Positions 16,322-23,770 of a stretch of 32,254 nt of DNA are shown one piece after another; position 1 is the first letter of the stretch, and every line of letters starts with the position of its first letter. Made by a program: the position numbers and the translations under genes. The notes under the pieces are model-generated. The model was given only the letters and a program-made list of their open reading frames with translations. It made no database searches and was not told the origin of the DNA. Origin of the DNA: Primorskyibacter aestuariivivens (GTDB lineage Bacteria > Pseudomonadota > Alphaproteobacteria > Rhodobacterales > Rhodobacteraceae); contig NZ_JAQIOZ010000030.1 in assembly GCF_028023675.1 (NCBI RefSeq), forward strand, positions 1-32,254, written 5' to 3'.

Positions 16322-17203
16322 ATGAACATGAACATCGAATGCGTTGCGCCAACCCGCAGTATTTTGGGTGAAGGCGCTGTGTGGGACGTTGGCGATCAGC
16401 GCCTCTGGTGGGTCGATATCATGGCAGGGTTGATCCACTGCTATGACCCTGTCACGCGGGACAACGAGACATTCGACTTCGGCGAACCTGTTGGCTGCCT
16501 TGCCCGGCGCGAAAAGGGTGGACTGGTTCTCGCCGCCAAGTCGGGATTCTGGTTCTACGACCCGGCATCAGGTGAGCGTGAAAAGATCGTGGATCCGGAA
16601 GAAGCGCTACCTGACAACCGCTTCAATGATGGCGGAACCGATATGCAGGGCCGGTTCTGGGCAGGGACGATGAAGGATGGCGGTGAGCCTGAAAAGGCCG
16701 GGACATTCTATCGGCTGGACCCCGACCTGAGCCTGACAGCATGGCGAAACGATTTTTTCACCACCAACGGACTGGCGTTTTCGCCCGATGGGAAGACCAT
16801 GTATTGCTCGGACAGCAACCCGACGGTCCGTACCATCTGGGCCTATGACTACGATCTCAATACTGGCGCGCCTTCGAATGGGCGGGTGTTCTTTGACACC
16901 AGCGCCCTTCCGGGGCGCCCCGATGGAGGCACTGTCGATGCCGAGGGGTGTTATTGGCAAGCGGGCGTGTCCGGCTGGCAGTTATACCGCCTTTCACCGC
17001 AGGGCGAGGTCTTGATGACGATCGACATGCCGGTTGAGAAACCGACCAAACCGCAGTTTGGCGGTGAAAATCTGGATATCCTTTTTGTTACCTCGCTCAG
17101 TCTCGGGCTTGATCCAGACAATCCGCAGCCGGAGGCGGGCAGTCTCTTTGCGATTACCGGCCTTGGCGTCACCGGCGTTGCCCAGGCTAGGTTTCTGGGG
17201 TGA
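16322..17203 (+). CDS. SMP-30/gluconolactonase family sugar lactonase, probable L-arabinolactonase
   Basis: 293 residues, full length for this six-bladed propeller family. Metal-site residues are visible: Glu17 in L-G-E-G-A-V-W, Asn149 in T-T-N-G-L-A-F-S-P-D-G, and Asp201 in R-P-D-G-G-T-V-D-A-E-G. It hydrolyses an aldono-lactone to the acid; here it would open L-arabino-lactone between the dehydrogenase at 1207 and the dehydratase at 2130, completing the pathway. GAGG lies six to seven bases upstream of the ATG. It is apart from the arabinose operon and on the other strand, between two gene remnants, and its 3' end overlaps the stub of a mandelate racemase family gene. It may therefore have served another sugar acid originally; the arabinose role is inferred. 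Confidence 0.88.
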   Translation: MNMNIECVAPTRSILGEGAVWDVGDQRLWWVDIMAGLIHCYDPVTRDNETFDFGEPVGCLARREKGGLVLAAKSGFWFYDPASGEREKIVDPEEALPDNRFNDGGTDMQGRFWAGTMKDGGEPEKAGTFYRLDPDLSLTAWRNDFFTTNGLAFSPDGKTMYCSDSNPTVRTIWAYDYDLNTGAPSNGRVFFDTSALPGRPDGGTVDAEGCYWQAGVSGWQLYRLSPQGEVLMTIDMPVEKPTKPQFGGENLDILFVTSLSLGLDPDNPQPEAGSLFAITGLGVTGVAQARFLG

Positions 17204-17334
17204 CGATCACCGGCCTGCGGTCCTTCATCACCCGCAACGGCAACCGCCCGCGCGTCATTGTCGCCGTCGATACGGCAGAAGGCATCACAGGTTGGGGTGA
17301 ATGCTACGATCATGGGCCTGAACGGGCGCGTTGA
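17200..17334 (+). pseudogene. 5' stub of a mandelate racemase/muconate lactonizing (sugar-acid dehydratase) family gene
   Basis: From a GTG overlapping the lactonase stop by four bases (GTGA), a frame reads V-T-I-T-G-L-R-S-F-I-T, R-P-R-V-I-V-A-V-D-T-A-E-G-I-T-G-W-G-E-C, then stops at 17332. The two-stranded start and 'V-x-T-x-E-G-x-x-G-W-G-E' are the N-terminal hallmark of enolase-superfamily sugar-acid dehydratases such as galactonate dehydratase. Only 44 of roughly 380 codons remain; the catalytic barrel is gone. The 77 bases to the next gene show a short open tail ending in TAG at 17413 in another frame, of unknown origin. The start overlap shows it once formed an operon with the lactonase. 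Confidence 0.68.
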
Positions 17335-17411
17335 GGTGCCCCGAGTGTTCTGGACGGTTGCCTTGTTCAGTATGCCATGTTTGCTTCCAATGCCCCCAAA
17401 GCCCCGACGCC

Positions 17412-18455
17412 TTAGTGTTCAAAGCTCAAATGCACCTTGACCGACTGAGACCGATCCGCCGCAATCCGAAAGGCTTCCGCCGCATCGTTGAGCGAAAAGC
17501 GATGCGTGATCATCGGCCGAACATCGATGCAACCGGAAACGATGGCGTCGACCGCTTGCGCAAACTCTTCGCCGAAGCGGAATGTCCCTTGCAGCTTCAG
17601 CTCTTTTGCCACGATGGCGTTCAACGGCATCGGCGTGTCACCGGCAACGCCAACCTGAACCAAGATGCCGCGCGGGCGCAAAGTGGCGATAGCCGTACGG
17701 ATGGCGGGCTCAGCTGCTGAACACTCAAAGGCAATGTCGAACTGGCCTGTATCCGCCTCGTACTCTGCGAGCGTATCACCTTGGCTGGCTACGTTGATGC
17801 AACGCGTTGCGCCCATCTGCGCAGCGATGTCCAAAACGGCGTCTTGCAAATCTGTCACGACGATGTCCGCTGCCCCTTCTCGCATGGCGATGGCGGTGCA
17901 CAGCACGCCGATGGGGCCGGCCCCCGTGACCAGCACGCGTTTTCCGGCGACATCGCCCGCGATCTTCGCCGCGTGCAGGCAGACTGCCAGCGGTTCGGCG
18001 CAGGCAACGGCTCCAGGGTCGGCTTCTAAAGGGATTTTCATGCATTGCGCCGCATCGACCACGATCCGGTCGCGGAACAGTCCCTGTTCGTGTGGCAGGC
18101 GCATTGCCGAGCCGTTGAACCGCATATCGATACAATGCATCGCCAGCCCTTCGGAGCAATACCGACAGGTGCCGCAGGGACGGCTTGGGTTGATCGCAAC
18201 GGCATCGCCCTCGGCGAGATTGGTTATCCCAGAGCCGACTTTCACCACCCGGCCCGACGCCTCGTGGCCAAGGATGCTCGGTTCCCGGACCCGAATCGTA
18301 CCGATCCCACCTTCGGACAGGTAGTGCATGTCCGATCCGCAAATCCCGCCCGCTGCAATCGCAAGCAGAACCTGGCCCTTACCGGGTTCGGGTACGTCTT
18401 CGGTTTCGATACGCAGGTCATTTTGACCGTAAAGGCGGCAGACGCGGGTTTCCAT
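17412..18455 (-). CDS. Zinc-dependent alcohol/polyol dehydrogenase, probable L-idonate 5-dehydrogenase
   Basis: 347 residues, MDR superfamily. Catalytic zinc ligands Cys39 (C-G-S-D) and His64-Glu65 (G-H-E-A-S-G) are present. The structural-zinc cysteines are at 94, 97, 100 and 108 (C-G-T-C-R-Y-C ... C). The nucleotide fold has V-L-V-T-G-A-G-P-I-G. It would oxidise a sugar-acid or polyol hydroxyl, such as L-idonate to 5-ketogluconate, with NAD(P)+. The start at 18455 is 8 bases after the TRAP large-subunit stop, so it belongs to that operon; the open frame continues upstream to 19265, but that part is an off-frame reading of the permease gene and is not protein-like. The substrate is inferred from relatives and from the TRAP/uxu context; sorbitol, xylitol or threonine dehydrogenase are alternatives. 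Confidence 0.82.
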   Translation of the reverse strand: METRVCRLYGQNDLRIETEDVPEPGKGQVLLAIAAGGICGSDMHYLSEGGIGTIRVREPSILGHEASGRVVKVGSGITNLAEGDAVAINPSRPCGTCRYCSEGLAMHCIDMRFNGSAMRLPHEQGLFRDRIVVDAAQCMKIPLEADPGAVACAEPLAVCLHAAKIAGDVAGKRVLVTGAGPIGVLCTAIAMREGAADIVVTDLQDAVLDIAAQMGATRCINVASQGDTLAEYEADTGQFDIAFECSAAEPAIRTAIATLRPRGILVQVGVAGDTPMPLNAIVAKELKLQGTFRFGEEFAQAVDAIVSGCIDVRPMITHRFSLNDAAEAFRIAADRSQSVKVHLSFEH

Positions 18456-18463
18456 GGCAGAGC

Positions 18464-19078
18464 TCACTTGGTCAGCAGGGACGGAAGCCATGTCGCCAGT
18501 GCCGGGATGTAGGACACGGCAAGCAGCACGGCGATATTGGTCAACAGGAAGGGCAGGATCGCCACGACAACCGGCATCAGCGGCAGCCGCGCGATCCCGG
18601 CGCAGACGAAAAGGCAAACGCCCACCGGGGGCGTGGTCAGCCCGATCATGAGGTTGAGCACCGCGAAGGTTGCGAAATGCAGCGGCTCGATCCCCACCGC
18701 CTGCGCCAGCGACAACAGCGGCACAAACAGGATGATCAGCGCGGCAATGGCCTCCATGAACATACCGACAAAGAGCATGGAGGCCGCGATATTGGTGAGG
18801 CCCAGCCCGCCTTTGATCCAGCCGACCAGGGAATTCGCAAAGCGGATGATCCGTTGGGTGATACCGCCGCGGTTCATCAGGTTCCCCGCAAGGATGAAGC
18901 CCGGGATGGAGAGCAGCACAAAAACATCCATGCCCGCATACATCTTTTGCGGCATGACGACCGGCGGAATGCCCGCCAGCAAGAGATAGGCCAGCGAAGA
19001 CAGGCCCAGCGTGATGGCGACAGGAATGCCAAGCACAAGCCCGCCGACAAAAACCGAAAAGAGAACGGCAACTTCCAT
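18464..19078 (-). pseudogene. dctM: TRAP transporter large permease (DctM) with a large in-frame internal deletion
   Basis: The reading frame is open for 204 residues, but DctM proteins have about 425. Residues 1-103 match the N-terminal part (I-P-G-F-I-L-A-G-N-L-M-N-R-G-G-I-T, then G-G-L-G-L-T-N-I-A-A-S-M-L-F). Residues 104-204 match the C-terminal end (V-G-M-F-M-E-A-I-A-A-L-I-I-L, then L-N-L-M-I-G-L-T-T-P-P-V-G-V-C-L-F-V). The middle of about 220 residues is missing, including the G-I-S-G-S-A segment and the I-G-P-I-I-P-P-S-I-P transport core, so transport is very unlikely. The reading frame is kept, so a mini-protein could still be made. It starts 3 bases after dctQ and ends 8 bases before the dehydrogenase gene. 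A 10-base inverted repeat spans the junction. Confidence 0.85.
18749..18785. repeat. 10-base inverted repeat across the dctM deletion junction
   Basis: GGCCTCCATG (18749-18758) and CATGGAGGCC (18776-18785) are perfect complements separated by 17 bases. On the coding strand the arms encode the A-S-M end of the N-terminal part and the F-M-E-A start of the C-terminal part, so the deletion point lies inside the 17-base loop. The arms would have lain several hundred bases apart in the intact gene. Confidence 0.7.
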
Positions 19079-19081
19079 GCT

Positions 19082-19588
19082 TCAGGGTTCCTCGTCTGCT
19101 TTGACGGGTTTGCCGTCCTCGGCACCGGTGAGCATGCCCAGCACCCGCAACGCGGCAAAGGTCGCCAGAAACACCAGCATCAGCCACACTGTCACATGGA
19201 TAAAATCCATCCGCACGCCGAGCGCGGGCGAGGTCTGCATCTTGCCAATGGACACGTAGCGCCACGTATGCGGCAGAAGGTAAATCGCCAACCCTGCCGT
19301 TGCGATGGCCGAGCCCAGCCGGAGAGCCCAGGGCGCTCGACCGGGCAGGGATTCACAGATCACGTCAACATTCACCAGATCACCCGAGCGAAAGGCCAGT
19401 CCCGCCCCGAACGCGACCGTGAAAAGCAACGCGTGGCGCGTCAATTCCTCGGTCCACACTACCGCCGTACCGGTCAGACGTCCGATCACCTGAATCAACA
19501 CCGCGGTGATCAGCACGGCAAAGGAAATCCCGGTGCCCCATTGGGCGACCCGGGTGATCAGGTGAATGATCTTGTCTGCGTGTTTCAC
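19082..19588 (-). CDS. dctQ: TRAP transporter small permease (DctQ)
   Basis: 168 residues with four hydrophobic segments. The family pattern W-T-E-E-L-T-R at the end of the second helix and F-R-S-G-D-L-V-N-V-D-V after the next are clear, so this is the DctQ subunit that partners DctM in the inner membrane. A GTG start at 19588 is preferred since GAGG lies 6 bases upstream; the frame also opens at a TTG at 19603, which has no ribosome site. The gene itself looks intact, but both partners are damaged: the binding protein upstream has two stops and the large permease downstream has lost half its length. It is therefore probably without function. The C-terminus is acidic and may be cytoplasmic. 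Confidence 0.85.
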   Translation of the reverse strand: MKHADKIIHLITRVAQWGTGISFAVLITAVLIQVIGRLTGTAVVWTEELTRHALLFTVAFGAGLAFRSGDLVNVDVICESLPGRAPWALRLGSAIATAGLAIYLLPHTWRYVSIGKMQTSPALGVRMDFIHVTVWLMLVFLATFAALRVLGMLTGAEDGKPVKADEEP

Positions 19589-19660
19589 AGCGGGCCTCGG
19601 CAACGGTGAAAAGTGTCCGGCGCCGCAAAGCTACGACACCGGATTGGGGTTCATTTCGGA

Positions 19661-20632
19661 TTATTCCGCGAACAGTCCCTCGACGATCGGCTTGATCTCG
19701 TCGTTGACGTTCATAAGAACAGCGTCCTTGGCTGCGGCCTGGAACGCAGCCCCATCCACCTCGACAAAGGTCATACCCTTTTCTTCAAGGAAGGCCCGGT
19801 CGGCTGCAATCGTGTCATTGAACAAGCCACGCTCGTAAGCTTGCGCGCGGGCAGCGGCTTCCATGACGGCGGCCTGATCATCTGCGCTCAGCTTGTTCCA
19901 GGTGGATTCCGCGATGGTCAGATAGATCCAGGAGCGAACATGCTCGGTCATGTTCACATGGCTCTGCACCTCGTAAAAGCTGGCCGAGCGGATCAGCACC
20001 AACGGGTTTTCCTGGCTTTCGATGGTGCCGTTTTGCAGCGAGGTAAAGACTTCGGAGAACGCCATCGGACCGGGGTTTGCGCCCAGCGCTTTCCAGGTAT
20101 CCACGAACAGCGGCACGTTCGGCACGCGCATTTTCAGGCCGTTCAGCTCATCGGGATGCGCGATGGCGCGGTTCAAGGTCAGGTTACGCGGACCACGGGC
20201 AAAATGCGCGATGGGACGGATCTGTGCCTTTTCGATGATTTGCGCCTTGATCTGATCGCCGATTTCGCCCGAGGCGACCTCGTCCATATGTTCAATGGAT
20301 TTTTACGCGTAAGGCACGGCCAGAAGCGCCACCATAGGCGCCCAGTTTTGCAGGCTTTCGCCGGTGATCGTCATGTCCACTGTGCCCAGCTGCATACCGT
20401 TGATCAGGTCGATTTCCTTACCCAGGCTCTCGTTCGGGAAGACTTCCACGGCAATGCGGCCGTCGGTCAGAGCCTACAGTTCATCGCCAAACTTGACCGA
20501 GGCGAGGTGCCACGGATTGTCCTCATTGGCGAGGTGACCCAGCTTGAGCGTCATTTCCTGCGCCAGCGCCGGGACGGCGGCCAGTGCAGCGACGGTTGCG
20601 GCGGCAACGGTCTTTTTCCAGTTGAATGTCAT
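19661..20632 (-). pseudogene. dctP: TRAP transporter periplasmic binding protein (DctP), two in-frame stop codons
   Basis: Read through, this frame gives about 320 residues of a DctP/UxuT-type binding protein. It has a signal peptide ending A-L-A, the start M-T-L-K-L-G-H-L-A-N-E-D-N-P-W, then V-F-P-N-E-S-L-G-K-E-I-D-L-I-N-G-M-Q-L-G and the later L-K-M-R-V-P-N-V-P. It is broken by TAG at 20474-20476 (between G-D-E-L and A-L-T-D-G-R-I) and TAA at 20303-20305 (after V-P-Y-A, where relatives have an aromatic residue). Both are single-base changes from sense codons, with no frameshift. Its ATG overlaps the stop of the GntR gene by four bases with GGAGGAG upstream, so it was translated with the regulator. 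The ligand was probably a hexuronate or aldonate, from the uxu neighbours. Confidence 0.9.
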
Positions 20633-21333
20633 TCGTTCTCTCCTCCTTGAATGGGTGCGTTGACCGGCGCGGCGACACCGCCCTCCGGAACGTCGAAAAA
20701 GTCAGGGTTGGCTCCGAGGATCTGCGGCAGGTCGCTGAGGACTTCTCGCAAATGGCCGCGGATGGCCGCATAGGCGCCTTTGGTGTCGCCAATCTCGATG
20801 CGATCAACGACCGCTGTGTGCTGTTCGATGAGCTTTTTCAGCGGAAAACGACCCAGCGACAGGAACCGCACCCGGTCCATTTGTGATTTCAGGCCCTCGA
20901 TCAGCCGCCAAGCGCCACCCTTCCCGGCGGCGTCGGCAAGGGTGCGATGGAAACGCTCGTCGAGGCTGATGAAATCCTGCGGCTTTGTCTGGATCACAGC
21001 GACTTGCGCCTTGAGCTGCGCGCGAAGCTCCCGGATCACGGCCGGGTCAGGACTGGCAGCAAGAATGGCCACAATATCGGCCTCGATTGCTTCGCGCAGG
21101 AAACGCGCATCGAGAACCGCGCTGTATCCGATCTTGGTAGTCACCGTGCCACGCTGCGGCAGGATGGCCAAAAGCCCCTCGCTGGCAAGCTTGATGAAGG
21201 CCTCGCGCACCGGCTGACGACTCACATTGCAGGCGCGCGCAATCTCGCTTTCTGAAATCCGGTCCCCCGGAGCAAAACGGTTGCGGATGATGGCATCGCG
21301 CAAATGCGTGTAAATCTGGGGCGAGATCGCCAC
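20629..21333 (-). CDS. GntR/FadR-family (FCD) regulator of the uxu/TRAP genes, start region rebuilt by deletion
   Basis: About 234 residues if the GTG at 21333 is used. The winged helix reads Q-I-Y-T-H-L-R-D-A-I-I-R-N-R-F-A-P-G-D-R-I-S-E-S-E-I-A-R-A, then N-V-S-R-Q-P-V-R-E-A-F-I-K-L. The FCD domain follows with metal-site D-E-R-F-H, E-Q-H-T and G-H-L-R-E. No ATG lies near the family start, and no ribosome site precedes the GTG. Upstream in the same frame D-L-D-P-S still looks like family sequence, and immediately beyond begins the truncated uxuA on the other strand. The original start and promoter therefore seem to be lost. The domains are intact, so it could work if expressed. It overlaps dctP by four bases. 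Probable role: hexuronate-responsive repressor. Confidence 0.8.
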   Translation of the reverse strand: MAISPQIYTHLRDAIIRNRFAPGDRISESEIARACNVSRQPVREAFIKLASEGLLAILPQRGTVTTKIGYSAVLDARFLREAIEADIVAILAASPDPAVIRELRAQLKAQVAVIQTKPQDFISLDERFHRTLADAAGKGGAWRLIEGLKSQMDRVRFLSLGRFPLKKLIEQHTAVVDRIEIGDTKGAYAAIRGHLREVLSDLPQILGANPDFFDVPEGGVAAPVNAPIQGGENE

Positions 21334-21339
21334 GGATGG

Positions 21340-22245
21340 ATCGAGATCATCTGCTACAACTTCATGCCGGTTCTGGACTGGACCCGTACCGATCTGGCGT
21401 GGCGTCGTCCCTCGTGGGCGACCTACATGCGCTTTGACCTGACGGATTTCGCGGCCTTTGACCTGCATATCCTCGCCCGTCCCGGCGCCGAAGAAGATTT
21501 CGATGAGGGTCTGCGCGCCGCGGCGGCCAAACGGTTCAGCGAGATGGGCGATGCGCGCCGCGCGGAACTTGCCAAAAACGTGGTGTTCGGGCTGCCCGGT
21601 GCGGCGGAGAATTTCAGCCTCGAAGATGTGCGGCTGCACATCTCGGAATACGCCAAGATCGACGAAGCCCAACTACGCCAGAATCTGGTGGATTTCCTGT
21701 CCGAAGTGACACCCTTGTCCGAAGACCTGGGCCTGCGCCTGTGCTGTCATCCGGACGATCCGCCCGTGCCGCTGCTTGGACTGCCGCGCATCATGTCGAC
21801 AGAGGCGGACTATGCCGCGGTCATGCGAGCGGTGGACCGGCCCGCGAATGGAATTACGCTGTGTTCCGGCTCGCTTGGCGCGCGCCCCGACAATGACCTG
21901 CCCGGCATGATGGAGCGGTTGGGCGACCGGGTGCATTTCCTGCATCTGCGCAACGTCAAGAGGGAGACGCCGGAAATCCGCGGATCGTTTTTCGAAGACG
22001 AGCATCTGGCCGGAGATACGGACATGGTGGCCCTTGTCGCGGCCTGCCTGCGCGAAGAAGCCCGGCGCAAGTCGGAGGGCCGCGAAGATTGGTCCATCCC
22101 GTTCCGGCCGAATCATGGGCAGGACATTCTTGACGATCTTGGCCGCAAGGCACAGCCCGGATACCCGTCGATCGGGCGGCTCAAAGGGCTGGCCGAACTG
22201 CGCGGTGTGATCGCCGGGTTGCGGCATGGCATGGCGGCCCAATGA
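21340..22245 (+). pseudogene. uxuA: Mannonate dehydratase (UxuA) lacking about 100 N-terminal residues
   Basis: About 301 residues match UxuA from I-C-Y-N-F-M-P-V-L-D-W-T-R-T-D-L onward, including the C-C-H-P-D-D-P-P, L-C-S-G-S-L-G, H-F-L-H-L-R-N-V and F-R-P-N-H-G-Q-D segments that build the metal site. Complete UxuA proteins have about 400 residues; the first two barrel strands with the H-H-I-P and S-V-V-E-S motifs are missing. The frame opens at an ATG at 21304, but residues 1-12 from there are antisense to the GntR gene and unrelated to UxuA. The reading frame is otherwise clean, and its stop overlaps uxuB by four bases (ATGA). An incomplete barrel is unlikely to dehydrate mannonate to 2-keto-3-deoxygluconate. 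Confidence 0.88.
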
Positions 22246-23702
22246 CGGACAGGCTGACCACGACTGAGGGGCTGCCGGAAAGCGTGCAGCGCCCCGGATA
22301 TGTGCGCGACGCACGTGGGACCGGAATCGTGCATATCGGTCTTGGCGCATTCCACAAGGCACATCAGGCGGTCTATACCGACGATGCATTGGCGGCCTCC
22401 GGGGGCTATTGGCGCATCATCGGTGTCAGCCTGCGCAGCGCCGAACCGGCTGCCGAGCTTGCCCCGCAAAACGGGCTCTATACTGTCATCGCGCGCGACG
22501 CAGCGGGCAGCCGGGCGCGCGTTATTGGAGCGATGCCAGGTGCATATTGCTTGAAAACACAGCGGCAACCGGTGCTGGACGCGCTATGCGCACCACATAC
22601 CTGGATCGTGTCAATCACGGTTACGGAAAAGGGCTATGGGCTCGACCGTGCAACTGGCGGGATCGACACAAACCACCCAGCGATTACCGCCGATCTGGCC
22701 ACCCCGGAGACACCCCAAGGGCTGGCAGGTTTGTTGGTCTTGGCGCTGAGACAGCGACGCGCAGCCGGAGTGCCGCCCTTTACAATCCTCTCCTGTGACA
22801 ACCTGCCGGAAAACGGCCCGCTCACACGCGACCTGATTGCCGATCTTGCGCGCCATGCGGCACCGGATCTCGTGAATCACATCCTGACCGACGTGGCCTT
22901 TCCGTCGACCATGGTGGATCGCATCACGCCAACGCGCCGAGCTCAAACCGGAGCGCTGGCGCGCCAGATGATGGGCCATGTCGATGCGGCCGCCATTGAG
23001 ACCGAGGCCTTCAGCCAATGGGTCATCGAGGATCATTTCCCCACCGGTCGTCCCGAATGGGAAGCGGGCGACGCGATCTTTGTCGATGATGTGCGCCCCT
23101 ATGAGACAATGAAGCTGCGCATGCTGAACGGGGCCCATTCGATGCTGGCTTATGCAGGGTTTGCAGCCGGGCACAGATACGTCCGCGATGTCATGGCCGA
23201 TATGGCTCTGGCCCGCCTTGTGCGACGTCACCTCGGCGCAGCGGCGGCAACACTGCCGACGCTGCCCGGCGTCGATTTTCGCGGCTATACCGCCCAACTG
23301 GAAGACTGGTTCCGCAACCCGCATCTGGCACATGGGACATGTCAGATCGCGATGGACGGATCTGAGAACATGCCGCAACGCCTCTTCTCCGCGATCCCCG
23401 ACGCCCGACAAAAGGCTGTCGACATTCGTGCCTTTGCTTTTGCCACTGCCGCGTGGTTGCGGCACCTGTCGTTGTCGACGCATGATTGCGTGCCCTACGA
23501 CTCGCGGGACCCACGCAAGGAAACCCTGACTGCGATAGGTTTTAACCGCACCGCCGCCGAAATCGTCCAAGTGATGCGCACAGCCGATTTCATCGACCGG
23601 GCCATTGCAGATGACACCGCGTTCTGGACCGAAGTGACGCCTATACTGGATGATATGCTGTCGCGCCCGATGACCGAGGTCATCGCACAGGAGGCGTCCT
23701 GA
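22242..23702 (+). CDS. uxuB: Mannitol dehydrogenase family protein, probable D-fructuronate (mannonate) reductase UxuB
   Basis: 486 residues, full length. The N-terminal nucleotide fold reads H-I-G-L-G-A-F-H-K-A-H-Q (31-42). The catalytic segment K-L-R-M-L-N-G-A-H-S has Lys291, Asn296 and His299. D-N-L-P-E-N-G is the family's central loop. It reduces D-fructuronate to D-mannonate with NADH, the step before UxuA. The four-base overlap with uxuA shows an operon. No stop or frameshift is seen, so it outlived the damage to uxuA and the TRAP genes; the deletion removed the original uxuA start region, so its promoter is uncertain. Mannitol or arabinitol 2-dehydrogenase is the alternative reading of the family, made less likely by the uxuA partner. 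Confidence 0.88.
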   Translation: MTDRLTTTEGLPESVQRPGYVRDARGTGIVHIGLGAFHKAHQAVYTDDALAASGGYWRIIGVSLRSAEPAAELAPQNGLYTVIARDAAGSRARVIGAMPGAYCLKTQRQPVLDALCAPHTWIVSITVTEKGYGLDRATGGIDTNHPAITADLATPETPQGLAGLLVLALRQRRAAGVPPFTILSCDNLPENGPLTRDLIADLARHAAPDLVNHILTDVAFPSTMVDRITPTRRAQTGALARQMMGHVDAAAIETEAFSQWVIEDHFPTGRPEWEAGDAIFVDDVRPYETMKLRMLNGAHSMLAYAGFAAGHRYVRDVMADMALARLVRRHLGAAAATLPTLPGVDFRGYTAQLEDWFRNPHLAHGTCQIAMDGSENMPQRLFSAIPDARQKAVDIRAFAFATAAWLRHLSLSTHDCVPYDSRDPRKETLTAIGFNRTAAEIVQVMRTADFIDRAIADDTAFWTEVTPILDDMLSRPMTEVIAQEAS

Positions 23703-23749
23703 TACATCCCGGATCAAGATGTTGCGCGTCACCAATAGTTGACGGATAA

Positions 23750-23763
23750 CTCCCGGACGGGAG
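23750..23763 (+). promoter_or_regulatory. Short inverted repeat that includes the ribosome site of the next gene
   Basis: CTCCCG followed by GA and CGGGAG is a perfect dyad. Its right arm is the GGGAGG Shine-Dalgarno sequence 6 bases before the ATG at 23771. Folding would hide the ribosome site. The stem is short, so a regulatory role is only a possibility. Confidence 0.3.
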
Positions 23764-23770
23764 GATTGGG

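Noticed and set aside
16005-16325. Plus-strand frame of 106 codons before the lactonase
   Set aside because: It is in a different frame from the GntR winged-helix relic that explains the same bases and shows no protein pattern of its own.
18456-19265. The dehydrogenase frame stays open for 270 codons upstream of its start, as if fused to another protein
   Set aside because: That part is an off-frame reading of dctM/dctQ, rich in Arg, His, Cys and Gly, with no domain pattern; the dehydrogenase begins naturally at 18455.
21304-21339. ATG at 21304 as the start of a complete 313-residue mannonate dehydratase
   Set aside because: The first 12 residues are antisense to the GntR coding region and unlike UxuA; family similarity begins abruptly at about 21340.
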